This document shows positions 26,440 through 34,646 of a stretch of 64,000 nt of DNA, one piece after another. Each line of letters opens with the position of its first letter. The stretch's first letter is position 1. This DNA comes from Oscillospiraceae bacterium (GTDB lineage Bacteria; Bacillota; Clostridia; Oscillospirales; Oscillospiraceae): positions 1 through 64,000 of the forward strand of contig JAFSEW010000066.1 of assembly GCA_017435525.1 (NCBI GenBank), read 5' to 3'. The translations under genes were made by a program, and so were the position numbers. The notes below the pieces were generated by a model. That model was not told the DNA's origin and ran no database searches. It saw only the letters and a list, made by a program, of their open reading frames with translations.

Positions 26440-27525
26440 ATGAAACGAGTATTTGCTATGGCGGCGGCTGTGCTACTGGCCGCCGCCTGTATTTTTCCTG
26501 TGAAGGTTTCCGCGGTTTCAGCCAGAAAAGCCATTGTACTCGATGGTACTACGGGCCGTGTGCTATATGAAAAAGACGCGAACAGCCGCAGCTTGATTGC
26601 CAGTACGACAAAGATGATGACGGCCCTGGTGGTATGCGAACAGTGCAATGTTCTGGACAGAATGCGTATTCCTGAGGAAGCTGTTGGCATCGAAGGCTCG
26701 TCCATGTATTTGCGGACCGGTGAAGTTCTGACCATTCAGGAACTGCTGTATGGAATGATGCTTCACAGCGGAAATGACGCGGCTACCGCGCTTGCCATCT
26801 ACTGCGGGGGTACTGTGGAAGGGTTTGCGGAGCTTATGAATGACAAGGCCCGGGAATTGGGCATGAATGACTCTCACTTTGCAAACCCGCATGGTCTGGA
26901 TGCCCCGAACCATTATTCCACTGCCAAAGATCTGGCAATTCTGGCATCATATGCTATGCACAACCCGATATTTGCGATGACGGTCAGCACAAAATCCGTT
27001 ACGGTAGGTTCCAGATACCTTCGTAACCACAATAAGCTTTTGTGGAGACTGGAGGGTGCCAATGGGATCAAAACAGGCTATACAAAGGCTGCGGGACGGA
27101 TTCTGGTTTCCGGGGCCAAAAGACAGGGCAGACAGCTGCTTTGCGTGACGATTGATGCCCCGGATGATTGGAATGACCATGTGCATCTTTTGGAACAAGG
27201 CTTTACGCGCTACACAATGACGGAATTGATTCATGCCGGTCAGGTGCTGGGCAGCGTACAAGTTCTGGGCGGTGCGGAAAAGCAGGTAGCGGTGGAAGCT
27301 GCGGAGAGCTTTCTGTATCCCATGGCGGACGGAGAAAAAGTGACATTGGAATTGTCGGAAGCAGGTTTTGTTTACGCTCCGGTTGCGGAAGGCGAAGATG
27401 CCGGAACAGCGCATATTTTAATTGACGGAAATCCGGTTGGAAAAATCGGTATCGTGTATCAGATGACTGTAGAACAGCCGCAAGAAACACAGAAGAGCTT
27501 TTGGCGGCGATTATTCAGCCGGTGA
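26440..27525 (+). CDS. dacF: D-alanyl-D-alanine carboxypeptidase (DacF/PBP5-like)
   Basis: Trims the terminal D-Ala from peptidoglycan stem peptides. 361 residues. A signal peptide covers roughly 1-25 (ending VSA). The catalytic motifs are STTK near residue 55, SGN near 112 and KTG near 211, in the order and spacing of low-molecular-weight PBPs. A C-terminal beta domain follows. GGTGAGG lies before ATG 26440; the frame runs upstream to 26413 without a ribosome site. A penicillin-binding carboxypeptidase in this spot recalls the dacB/dacF genes of spore formers. dacF is a family-level symbol. Confidence 0.88.
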   Translation: MKRVFAMAAAVLLAAACIFPVKVSAVSARKAIVLDGTTGRVLYEKDANSRSLIASTTKMMTALVVCEQCNVLDRMRIPEEAVGIEGSSMYLRTGEVLTIQELLYGMMLHSGNDAATALAIYCGGTVEGFAELMNDKARELGMNDSHFANPHGLDAPNHYSTAKDLAILASYAMHNPIFAMTVSTKSVTVGSRYLRNHNKLLWRLEGANGIKTGYTKAAGRILVSGAKRQGRQLLCVTIDAPDDWNDHVHLLEQGFTRYTMTELIHAGQVLGSVQVLGGAEKQVAVEAAESFLYPMADGEKVTLELSEAGFVYAPVAEGEDAGTAHILIDGNPVGKIGIVYQMTVEQPQETQKSFWRRLFSR

Positions 27526-27552
27526 ACCGGAAATGGTGGAAGGTGCAGCAGT

Positions 27553-28257
27553 ATGAAAGAACGCATACAGAAGATTATATCTGCCAGGGGTGTTGCATCC
27601 CGCAGAAAGGCCGAGGAATGGATTCAGGAAGGCCGTGTGTCCTGCAACGGAAGGATTTGCGCCTTGGGTGACACAGCGGACGCTGAGACGGATTTCATTA
27701 CGGTGGATGGCGTTGCATTGCCGGCTGCGGAAAAGCCGGTGTATATCATGCTGCATAAGCCCAGAGGGTTTGTAACAACTTTGTCTGATGAAAAGGGACG
27801 CAAAAATGCTGCACAGTTAGTAAATTGCGGCTGCAGAGTCTACCCAATCGGCAGGCTGGATATGGATTCTGAAGGCTTGCTGCTGTTTACCAATGACGGA
27901 GAATTTGCCAATACACTTATGCATCCCAGACATGAGGTGAATAAAACATACCGGGTCATTGTCAGCGGATGTACTGAGGATGCGCTGGATAAATTGAAGC
28001 GCCCTGTTGTACTGGATGGCTACCAAATTCGTAAACCGGATGTTATTTTTGAAAAGGGCAATGCGGATTCCGCCTCTGTGTTGGTAACCATTCATGAAGG
28101 AAGAAATCGTCAGGTTCGCAGAATGTGCAACATGGCAGGTATGAAAGTGGAGCGGCTGATTCGCATAAGAGAGGGTGCAGTGGAGCTGGGAACATTAAAA
28201 AAGGGCCATTGGAGATACCTTCGAGAGGAAGAAGTTAAAAAATTGCGGGAAGATTGA
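27553..28257 (+). CDS. rluB: RsuA/RluB family pseudouridine synthase
   Basis: Converts a uridine of ribosomal RNA (23S U2605 for RluB) to pseudouridine. 234 residues. An N-terminal S4 RNA-binding domain (MKERIQKIISARGVASRRKAEEWI) is followed by the catalytic domain. The family motif YPIGRLDMDSEGLLLFTNDG near residue 97 holds the catalytic Asp. The C-terminal EGRNRQVRRMCNMAG block is also present. The RluB rather than RsuA call rests on the Bacillus-like position after scpAB and a carboxypeptidase gene. Confidence 0.88.
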   Translation: MKERIQKIISARGVASRRKAEEWIQEGRVSCNGRICALGDTADAETDFITVDGVALPAAEKPVYIMLHKPRGFVTTLSDEKGRKNAAQLVNCGCRVYPIGRLDMDSEGLLLFTNDGEFANTLMHPRHEVNKTYRVIVSGCTEDALDKLKRPVVLDGYQIRKPDVIFEKGNADSASVLVTIHEGRNRQVRRMCNMAGMKVERLIRIREGAVELGTLKKGHWRYLREEEVKKLRED

Positions 28258-28302
28258 TTACTCTCAGCATGCATACAATCCTGCAATTAATGCTTGCGGG
28301 AC

Positions 28303-28331
28303 TTGCAAAATGCCAGATTCTCTGCTAACAT
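28303..28331 (+). promoter_or_regulatory. Promoter of the RpiR-family regulator
   Basis: TTGCAA (28303-28308), a 17-bp spacer and TAACAT (28326-28331), with TGC before the -10. It lies in the 103-bp gap after rluB, where no clear terminator is seen. Confidence 0.65.
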
Positions 28332-28360
28332 AAGGGAAAACATTCCTTTGAGGTGACGCT

Positions 28361-29227
28361 ATGCAAAATGATATTCTCTCATTGCTGCAGGAAAACGCAT
28401 ATCGGTTTTCCAAAGGCCAGCGTGCCATTGCCAATTACATTATCAGCAGCTACGATAAAGCTGCATTTATGACAGCCAGCCGCTTGGGTACCGCTGTGGG
28501 CGTTTCTGAATCTACCGTAGTACGCTTCGCCATGGAACTGGGTTTTAATGGCTATCCCGCTATGCAGAAGGCTATGCAGGAGATGGTGATGAACCGTCTG
28601 ACAGCTTCCCAGAGAATTGAGGTCGCCAACGACCGCATCGGCAATCAGGATGTTCTGTCCATGGTGATTCAGGCAGACATCGAAAAGCTGCGGCAAACGG
28701 CGGAAATGGTAAGCAGACAGGACTTTATGGCAGCAGTGGATGCCATTCTCAATGCCAGACGGGTCTATATTCTTGGCGTGCGTTCTACAGCGCCGCTGGC
28801 TAATTTCCTCGGGTATTATCTCAGACAAATGCTGGACTCTGTCCATGTTGTAACTACATCCGGCACCAGTGCCGTGTTTGAACAAATCATTGGTGTGGAC
28901 GAACAGGATGCGGTAATTGCCTTCAGTTTTCCCAGATATTCCACATCCACAGCACAAGGTGCCCAGTACTGCCGTGGCAAAGGCGCAAAAGTGATTGGTA
29001 TTACGGATTCCATCACTTCACCCTTGGGACGCAACTGTGAGCATGTGCTGCTGGCGAAAAGTGATATGATCTCGCTGGTAGACTCTCTGACTGCACCTAT
29101 GAGCATTGTGAATGCCTTGATTGTAGCCATTGCGGCACGGTGCGAGCGTTCTCTGGAAAAGAAGTTTGAAGAACTGGAGAAAGTATGGGAGAAGTACAAT
29201 GTCTACGAAAAGCAGGTGGAACTGTGA
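28361..29227 (+). CDS. MurR/RpiR family transcriptional regulator
   Basis: 288 residues. The N-terminal helix-turn-helix (about 1-75) includes FSKGQRAIANYI and SRLGTAVGVSESTVVRFAMELGFNGYP. The C-terminal SIS domain (about 125-255), starting ARRVYILGVRSTAPLANFLGY, binds sugar phosphates in known members. GAGGTGACGCT precedes the ATG. The regulated genes are not evident: the next gene, a flavoprotein whose GTG overlaps this stop, is not a sugar-phosphate gene. Confidence 0.88.
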   Translation: MQNDILSLLQENAYRFSKGQRAIANYIISSYDKAAFMTASRLGTAVGVSESTVVRFAMELGFNGYPAMQKAMQEMVMNRLTASQRIEVANDRIGNQDVLSMVIQADIEKLRQTAEMVSRQDFMAAVDAILNARRVYILGVRSTAPLANFLGYYLRQMLDSVHVVTTSGTSAVFEQIIGVDEQDAVIAFSFPRYSTSTAQGAQYCRGKGAKVIGITDSITSPLGRNCEHVLLAKSDMISLVDSLTAPMSIVNALIVAIAARCERSLEKKFEELEKVWEKYNVYEKQVEL

Positions 29228-30465
29228 GATATGATGGCATTGTGATCGGCGGCGGCGCTGCCGGACTATACGCTGCAGCCAGAGCTGCCGAGTTAGGACA
29301 GCGGGTGCTACTGCTGGAAAAGAACGACAGGCTTGGTAAAAAACTGCTGATTACAGGTAAGGGACGCTGCAATGTAACTAACAACTGTGCAGCGCAGCAG
29401 GTGCTGCAAAACATTCCCCGCAATGGAAGATTCCTGTTTTCCGCAATGGAAAACCATCCGCCCAGGGATGTGATGCAGTTTTTTGAAAATATGGGATGCC
29501 AGCTGAAAACAGAACGCGGTGACCGGGTTTTTCCGGTGTCTGATAAATCCCAAAGCATATTGGATGCCCTGAAAGCTGCTTGCAAAAATCATGCAGTGAC
29601 AGTACGGACGGCAACAGTTCGGGAGATATTGACATCTGAGGATGGTGTGACAGGCGTGCGCACAGATGCGCAGACTATTGACTGTGCCTGGGTTATTCTG
29701 GCTACCGGTGGATTGAGTTATCCTACTACGGGCTCCACCGGCGATGGCTATGCTATGGCAGAAGCGTTGGGACACAGCATTGTACCGTGTGAAGGAAGCC
29801 TGGTTCCTCTGGAAACTGAAGGGACGGACTGCCAGGATATGCAGGGGCTTTCTCTTCGCAATGTAGCTGTGAAGCTTGTAAATGAAAAAGGAAAGGTAAT
29901 TTATAAAGATTTTGGTGAATTGCTTTTCACCCATTTTGGCGTTTCCGGCCCCACGGTGTTATCTGCTTCTGCACATTTAAAAGGCAGTTGCTCTTTACAC
30001 ATTGATTTGAAACCTGCACTGGATGAGGGAAAACTCAACGACAGAATTCTGCGGGATCTGGATATCTACCGTAACCGCGCCATGGAAAATGCGCTGACGG
30101 ATTTGCTCCCCAGAAGTATGATTCCTGTAGTTTTGCGCAGACTGGGGATTGACCCTGCGCTTCAGGCCAATTCTCTAAAAAAGCAGCAGCGTCAGGAACT
30201 GGTGGCGCTTTTGAAAAACTTTACGGTGGAGATCAAAGGGAAGAGACCTGTGGCAGAGGCCATCATTACATCAGGTGGCGTTAAAGTGTCTCAGATCAAC
30301 CCCAAAACCATGGAATCAAAGCTTGTTCCGGGATTGTTCTTTGCGGGTGAGATTATAGACTGCGATGCCTATACCGGCGGGTTCAACCTGCAAATCGCGT
30401 GGGCTACTGCCTATGCTGCCGCACAGGGAACCGAAGGCCGTATAAAAACCATCATTGACAAATGA
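29224..30465 (+). CDS. HI0933/BaiN family flavoprotein
   Basis: 413 residues. The FAD-binding Rossmann motif IVIGGGAAGLYAAARAAELG opens the protein. GKGRCNVTN near 42-50 and the C-terminal AGEIIDCDAYTGGFNLQIAWATAYAA are hallmarks of the HI0933 family. One member, BaiN, has been linked to bile-acid reduction, and others are annotated as aminoacetone oxidases, so the substrate is open. The start is GTG 29224, overlapping the regulator's TGA, with AGGTGG 5-6 bp upstream. Confidence 0.88.
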   Translation: MRYDGIVIGGGAAGLYAAARAAELGQRVLLLEKNDRLGKKLLITGKGRCNVTNNCAAQQVLQNIPRNGRFLFSAMENHPPRDVMQFFENMGCQLKTERGDRVFPVSDKSQSILDALKAACKNHAVTVRTATVREILTSEDGVTGVRTDAQTIDCAWVILATGGLSYPTTGSTGDGYAMAEALGHSIVPCEGSLVPLETEGTDCQDMQGLSLRNVAVKLVNEKGKVIYKDFGELLFTHFGVSGPTVLSASAHLKGSCSLHIDLKPALDEGKLNDRILRDLDIYRNRAMENALTDLLPRSMIPVVLRRLGIDPALQANSLKKQQRQELVALLKNFTVEIKGKRPVAEAIITSGGVKVSQINPKTMESKLVPGLFFAGEIIDCDAYTGGFNLQIAWATAYAAAQGTEGRIKTIIDK

Positions 30466-30483
30466 TGAATCCTGTAATAAAAT
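30455..30483 (+). promoter_or_regulatory. Promoter of acpP
   Basis: TTGACA (30455-30460, inside the flavoprotein gene's last codons), a 17-bp spacer and TAAAAT (30478-30483). Confidence 0.8.
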
Positions 30484-30524
30484 AACTAGCGGTAATTCAT
30501 AATACCTACTATGGAGGAATACCT

Positions 30525-30746
30525 ATGTACGAAAAGTTGGTCAAGTACGCTGCACAGCAGCTGGAGCTGGACATTGATGAGATCACTCCCGAAAGCACCT
30601 TTGAAAGTCTTGGTATTGATTCCCTGGACATCGTTGAGATGATCATGGATCTGGAAACTGAGCTGGGTGTTGAGCTGGAAATGGAAGATCAGCAGATTGC
30701 CACCTTTGGCGAACTGGCTGCATTTATTGAGTCCAAGCTGAACTAA
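30525..30746 (+). CDS. acpP: Acyl carrier protein
   Basis: 73 residues, strongly acidic. The phosphopantetheine attachment Ser is in GIDSLDIVEMIMDLE (Ser at about 36). It carries growing acyl chains in fatty-acid synthesis. GGAGG lies 7 bp before the ATG. It stands alone, not among fab genes, between a flavoprotein and the SRP RNA. It could therefore be the housekeeping ACP or a second copy; only a genome-wide look could tell. Confidence 0.93.
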   Translation: MYEKLVKYAAQQLELDIDEITPESTFESLGIDSLDIVEMIMDLETELGVELEMEDQQIATFGELAAFIESKLN

Positions 30747-30780
30747 GTATCTAAAACGAATAATTTCCTTGTTTCGGCCA

Positions 30781-31078
30781 CCGGCTCGTAACAAGGTCGC
30801 ACTAGTCGGGGAGATAGCGGTGCCCTATGCCTGCAATCCGCTATAGCAGGGATGAATTCCCACACCCGGGCTGGTCGCAGTACCGTCTGGCCCGCGTAAG
30901 CGGTGTTGATGGATTGGTCTTGCGCAACGGAAAACCGTGAACCATGTCAGGTGGGGAACCAAGCAGCATTAAGCGGAGCTTTTCGTGTGCCGCGAGGCTG
31001 CCGATCCTGAGCTGGCTGTGCGGATACCGGGTATTGCGCCTGCTCAAATGTGGGTGTGCGATCTTGTTATGAGCCGGA
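30781..31078 (+). ncRNA. ffs: Signal recognition particle RNA, large Bacillus-type (Alu and S domains)
   Basis: Matches the Bacillus scRNA along its length. The Alu-domain block GGGGAGATAGCGGTGCCCTA is at 30808-30827, followed by CCTGCAATCCGCTATAGCAGG. GGTGTTGATGG and TTGCGCAACGG lie mid-molecule, and the S domain reads GAACCATGTCAGGTGGGGAA then CCAAGCAGCATTAAG. The ends pair over more than 20 bp (30781-30802 with 31056-31077), which may be an RNase III-type precursor stem; the mature RNA is probably about 30794-31064. The GGAA tetraloop is closed by GG/CC instead of the usual CC/GG. Position before dnaX is as in Bacillus subtilis. Confidence 0.95.
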
Positions 31079-31112
31079 TGTTTTATTATTTGACTGTGTA
31101 GGGGGTGTAACC

Positions 31113-32735
31113 ATGTCGGCTTATCAGGCGCTGTATCGGAAATATCGGCCGCAGACTTTTGATGATGTGGTGGGCCAGCAAGCGGTTACACAGACCTTGA
31201 AGCAACAGCTGCAAACCGGTCGACTGAGCCACGCATACCTCTTTACGGGATCGCGGGGAACAGGTAAAACAAGTTCTGCCAAAATTCTGGCTAAGGCAGT
31301 AAACTGCGAGAGTCCTTTGGATGGAAATCCTTGTGGTGTGTGTGCTGCCTGCAGAGCCATAGATTCCGGTGCCTGCATGGATGTGCTGGAAATCGACGCT
31401 GCTTCCAACAATGGCGTGGATAATGTCCGGGATTTGCGTGATGATGCGATCTATACCCCCTCTCAGGTTCGTAAACGCGTATATATCATCGACGAGGTGC
31501 ACATGCTCTCAATTTCAGCATTTAACGCATTGCTGAAAATTATTGAAGAACCCCCGGAGCATTTGCTGTTTATTTTGGCAACAACAGAACTGCATAAGGT
31601 CCCGGCTACGATTCTGTCCCGCTGCCAGCGCTTTTCCTTCAGGCGCATCAGTCAGGAAGATATTGCGGCACGGCTGCAATATGTAGCCTATAAGGAAAAC
31701 ATTGACCTGGATGACAGCGCCGCAAGAGTTCTGGCTCGTTTGGCAGATGGCGGCATGCGAGATGGCTTAAGCCTGCTGGATCAATGTGCTTCGGCTACTG
31801 CCGGAGAACTGACGGCAGATAAAGTTTATAGCTGCCTGGGTATTGCCGGTGTTCAGGAATGTTCCAAGATTATGAATGCCATAGCAGACCAGGATACAAA
31901 AAAGGTTCTGTCTATTCTTAATGAATCCTATGCACAGGGGAAAGACATGGGAGCCCTGCTGGATGAACTCGCCTGTTTGACCCGGGACTTGATGGTGATG
32001 CAGTCGGCACCGAAGGAGGGAATTGCGCTCCTGTCCGGTGTTGCTTCTGATCTGGATGTCAAGCACCTTCTGGATCGCTTCAGCTTCCCGGAACTGGTTT
32101 ATATGATGAATACGATCCAGAAAACGGTGAGTGCGTTTACAAAAAGTGCCAGCCGCCGTATGGACACGGAGATATGCCTGGTCAATTTGTGCCAGCCGCA
32201 GCTTCGTTTGGATATGCAAAGCATCAATGCCAGATTGGGAAGAGTAGAGGATATGCTGAAAAGCGGTGTCCCGGTGCAGACGGTCAAGCAGACGGAAGCG
32301 CCGCCGCAGAACGATGAATATCCGCCTTTTCCGGATGACGCAGACGCGCCGCCTGTGCTGAATGAGATGCGTGAGGAGACTGTGGCAGACGAAGCACCTG
32401 TGGGCTTCTGGACGGATCTTGTTGCGGAAGTTCGCAGAGAACTGAAGCCTCCGGTAAATGGGTTCTTTGTTGTAACACCCAATGCACCGGTTCAGGGTGT
32501 TTTGAAAGGCGATGTGCTGGAGCTGTGCTGTGCCAACAGATTTACTGTGGATGTGGTGAATAAGCCGGAAATTCTGGGAATGATTTCTCAGAAAGCAGGC
32601 GCAAAACTTGGAAAAAATGTGCGGGTTGTTTTGACTGACAAAACAGCAAAGCCAGCTTCCAATAAGAATTTGGATCAGCTTTTGGATTTTGGCAGAGCCC
32701 ACGCAGACATTATTAAAATAAGAAATAACGGTTGA
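31113..32735 (+). CDS. dnaX: DNA polymerase III subunits gamma and tau
   Basis: Clamp-loader ATPase of the replisome. 540 residues. YRKYRPQTFDDVVGQ opens the protein; Walker A is GSRGTGKTS near 45-53. A Cys cluster in CGVCAACRAIDSGAC near 73-87 binds zinc, DEVH near 126 is Walker B, and SRC (near 170) is the sensor I/arginine-finger region. An acidic, proline-rich linker (about 390-430) leads to the tau-type C-terminal domain. ATG 31113 is used because the frame upstream lies in SRP RNA; GGGGGTG precedes it. A run A-AAA-AAG occurs at 31898-31904, discussed among the findings. Confidence 0.95.
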   Translation: MSAYQALYRKYRPQTFDDVVGQQAVTQTLKQQLQTGRLSHAYLFTGSRGTGKTSSAKILAKAVNCESPLDGNPCGVCAACRAIDSGACMDVLEIDAASNNGVDNVRDLRDDAIYTPSQVRKRVYIIDEVHMLSISAFNALLKIIEEPPEHLLFILATTELHKVPATILSRCQRFSFRRISQEDIAARLQYVAYKENIDLDDSAARVLARLADGGMRDGLSLLDQCASATAGELTADKVYSCLGIAGVQECSKIMNAIADQDTKKVLSILNESYAQGKDMGALLDELACLTRDLMVMQSAPKEGIALLSGVASDLDVKHLLDRFSFPELVYMMNTIQKTVSAFTKSASRRMDTEICLVNLCQPQLRLDMQSINARLGRVEDMLKSGVPVQTVKQTEAPPQNDEYPPFPDDADAPPVLNEMREETVADEAPVGFWTDLVAEVRRELKPPVNGFFVVTPNAPVQGVLKGDVLELCCANRFTVDVVNKPEILGMISQKAGAKLGKNVRVVLTDKTAKPASNKNLDQLLDFGRAHADIIKIRNNG

Positions 32736-32797
32736 TTATTTATGCTGCCTTGGCACTGCCGTATGACAGCACAATTCACTATAAAGGAGAAGGAATA

Positions 32798-33142
32798 ATG
32801 GCAAAGGGTGGATTCCGGGGTATGCCCGGTGGAATGAATCAGGCTGCTATGATGAAGCAGGCCCAGAAGATGCAGCAGGAAATGCTGCGCATGCAGGAGG
32901 AAATGGAGAACAAAACCTATACTGCGGCAGCAGGCGGCGGTATGGTTACGGCAGAAGTTTCCGGCAAGCATCAGCTGGTTAATTTGACGATTAAGGAAGA
33001 AGCTGTGGATCCCGATGATGTGGATATGCTGCAGGACATGATCATTGCTGCTGTCAATGAGGCTATGCGCACGGCTGACAATGATGCAGCAAACAATATG
33101 TCCAGGCTGACCGGCGGCCTGAACCTGGGCGGTTTGTTCTGA
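32798..33142 (+). CDS. ebfC: YbaB/EbfC family nucleoid-associated protein
   Basis: 114 residues, including a Met- and Gln-rich helix (AAMMKQAQKMQQEMLRMQEEM, near 14-34) followed by the beta sheet with GGGMVTAEVSGKHQLVNLTI. It binds DNA as a dimer shaped like tweezers. ATG 32798 follows AAAGGAGAAGG; an upstream frame extends into the dnaX end and was rejected. Its place between dnaX and recR is widely conserved. Confidence 0.94.
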   Translation: MAKGGFRGMPGGMNQAAMMKQAQKMQQEMLRMQEEMENKTYTAAAGGGMVTAEVSGKHQLVNLTIKEEAVDPDDVDMLQDMIIAAVNEAMRTADNDAANNMSRLTGGLNLGGLF

Positions 33143-33152
33143 GGTAAGGAGC

Positions 33153-33752
33153 ATGCAGTATTTTCCTGCAGCACTGCAGAATTTGACCGACCAATTTGCC
33201 CGTCTTCCCGGTATCGGCGGAAAGACTGCGCAAAGACTGGCATTCCATGTTCTGGAGTTGCCTTTGGAAGATGCACAGGAATTTGCTGAGGCGATTCTTG
33301 CGGCAAAACGGGAGATACACACATGCGGATGCTGTCAGAACCTGACAGATAGAGAACTGTGTCCCATCTGCAGCAATGATGCCCGTGATCAAAGTGTGAT
33401 CTGTGTTGTGGCTGAGCCCAAAGATGTGATCGCTATGGAGAGAAGCCGGGAGTTTAATGGTACTTACCATGTATTGCACGGTGTTATTTCTCCGCTGAAT
33501 CATATTACGCAGGATGATATCCGGATCCGGGAATTACTTATGCGTGTGGCAAAAGGCGGTATCCGGGAGGTTATTATGGCGACAAACCCGGATACAGAAG
33601 GCGAAGCCACGGCAATGTATATTTCCAGGCTTTTGCGGCCGATGGAGATCAAAGTGACACGGCTGGCCTATGGTGTGCCTGTAGGCTCTCAGCTGGAATA
33701 TGCCGATGAGGTGACCCTTTCCAGAGCGCTGGAAGGCAGACAGGAAATATAA
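33153..33752 (+). CDS. recR: Recombination mediator protein RecR
   Basis: Works with RecF and RecO to load RecA at gaps. 199 residues. A helix-hairpin-helix (LPGIGGKTAQRLAFHVL, about 13-29), a Cys4 zinc finger (CGCCQNLTDRELCPIC, about 54-69), a Toprim domain (ICVVAEPKDV and NPDTEGEATAMYI) and the C-terminal YGVPVGSQLEYAD are all in order. GAGGTAAGGAG precedes the ATG. Last gene of the acpP/SRP/dnaX group. Confidence 0.96.
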   Translation: MQYFPAALQNLTDQFARLPGIGGKTAQRLAFHVLELPLEDAQEFAEAILAAKREIHTCGCCQNLTDRELCPICSNDARDQSVICVVAEPKDVIAMERSREFNGTYHVLHGVISPLNHITQDDIRIRELLMRVAKGGIREVIMATNPDTEGEATAMYISRLLRPMEIKVTRLAYGVPVGSQLEYADEVTLSRALEGRQEI

Positions 33753-33754
33753 TG

Positions 33755-33791
33755 AAACCGGTACTGATGAATGATCAGTACCGGTTTTTTT
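33755..33791 (+). terminator. recR terminator
   Basis: AAACCGGTACTGAT (33755-33768) pairs perfectly with ATCAGTACCGGTTT (33774-33787) around GAATG and runs into TTTT. It overlaps the stop codon of the convergent gene. Confidence 0.92.
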
Positions 33792-34107
33792 ACTGGGCAT
33801 ATTTCAGGAAGCCAAGGCTGATATAATCTACATACACATGCTTTTCAGGGGATGTGCCGGAAGAGACTCTGCGGCAGCGTACATCCCAAACAAGGTGTCC
33901 GTCTATCTCCAGTTGTGCCATCTCAAATACATGGTTCCAACTGCGGCCTTCCATGAATTGAGGTTCTTTGGTGAAACGGATTAATTCAAGGCGGCGGAAA
34001 TCATTGGTGGGGAACGCGTTTTTAACACACGCTTCAAACAGGGATTCGGCATCACGGATGCTTCCCATTTCAAAGGTTGCCCGGATCATGGCGCTGTAGT
34101 TTTCCAT
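33790..34107 (-). CDS. Conserved hypothetical protein (105 residues)
   Basis: I do not recognise this family. It is a soluble, mixed-charge protein with ENYSAMIRATFEMGSI at its start and a Trp/Tyr-rich second half (HLVWDVRCRRVSSGT, YVDYISLGFLKYAQ). No signal, membrane segment or metal motif is seen. GGAGG precedes the ATG (AAGGAGGTTTC), and the gene lies 11 bp after the thioesterase gene, so they share a transcript. Coding is supported by the ribosome site and spacing. Confidence 0.7.
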   Translation of the reverse strand: MENYSAMIRATFEMGSIRDAESLFEACVKNAFPTNDFRRLELIRFTKEPQFMEGRSWNHVFEMAQLEIDGHLVWDVRCRRVSSGTSPEKHVYVDYISLGFLKYAQ

Positions 34108-34118
34108 ATGAAACCTCC

Positions 34119-34505
34119 TTACAGTTTGGAATATGTTTTGTCCAGAAAACGCTGGGAACTGACAATTACGCGTTTGTGCGTGCCTTCTCCGATTTTTCCC
34201 GCCTCATCATATGCTTCCAGAGCAAAAGTAATGACTTTGCCTTCTACAGCAGTGACGGTAGCTTTTGCTGTGACCTCCATGCCGACAGGTGTGGCAGATA
34301 AGTGGGAGATACTAAGCTCCGTGCCTACGGTGGTTTGTTCGCCGCCCAAACAGCCTTCCAGCGCCTCACAGGCTGCACCTTCCATCAATGCGGCCATGCA
34401 CGGTGTGGCATATACGCGAAGCGCACCGGAACCAACGGAAAGCGCTGTATCTTCCACTTCCACCAGTGTTCCTACCTCGGCTGTCAAACCAACAGAAATT
34501 TCCAT
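34119..34505 (-). CDS. Hotdog-fold thioesterase (fluoroacetyl-CoA thioesterase-like)
   Basis: 128 residues with the hotdog thioesterase pattern of the FlK-like family. TPCMAALMEGAACEALEGCL near 34-53 is the hot-dog helix. GTELSISHLSATPVGMEVTAKATV near 61-84 includes the conserved His of this family. IGEGTHKRVIV follows near the C-terminus. It probably hydrolyses a small acyl-CoA; the natural substrate is unknown. It has its own promoter, divergent from pncB. Confidence 0.82.
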   Translation of the reverse strand: MEISVGLTAEVGTLVEVEDTALSVGSGALRVYATPCMAALMEGAACEALEGCLGGEQTTVGTELSISHLSATPVGMEVTAKATVTAVEGKVITFALEAYDEAGKIGEGTHKRVIVSSQRFLDKTYSKL

Positions 34506-34538
34506 GATGAACCCCCATATTCTTCAGTATCTGTTTTC

Positions 34539-34567
34539 AATATATCGAAAAAAACAGCACATGTCAA
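34539..34567 (-). promoter_or_regulatory. Promoter of the thioesterase gene
   Basis: Minus-strand TTGACA (34567-34562), a 17-bp spacer and TATATT (34544-34539). It is back to back with the pncB promoter. Confidence 0.82.
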
Positions 34568-34575
34568 CAGGACCA

Positions 34576-34604
34576 TTGCATTTTTGCAAAGTCTGCATTA
34601 TAAT
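34576..34604 (+). promoter_or_regulatory. Promoter of pncB
   Basis: TTGCAT (34576-34581), a 17-bp spacer and TATAAT (34599-34604). A short palindrome, TTGCATTTTTGCAA (34576-34589), covers the -35 and could be an operator. Confidence 0.83.
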
Positions 34605-34646
34605 AAAAGCATCATTGACGCAACAACATTTTGTGAGGTGTATTTT

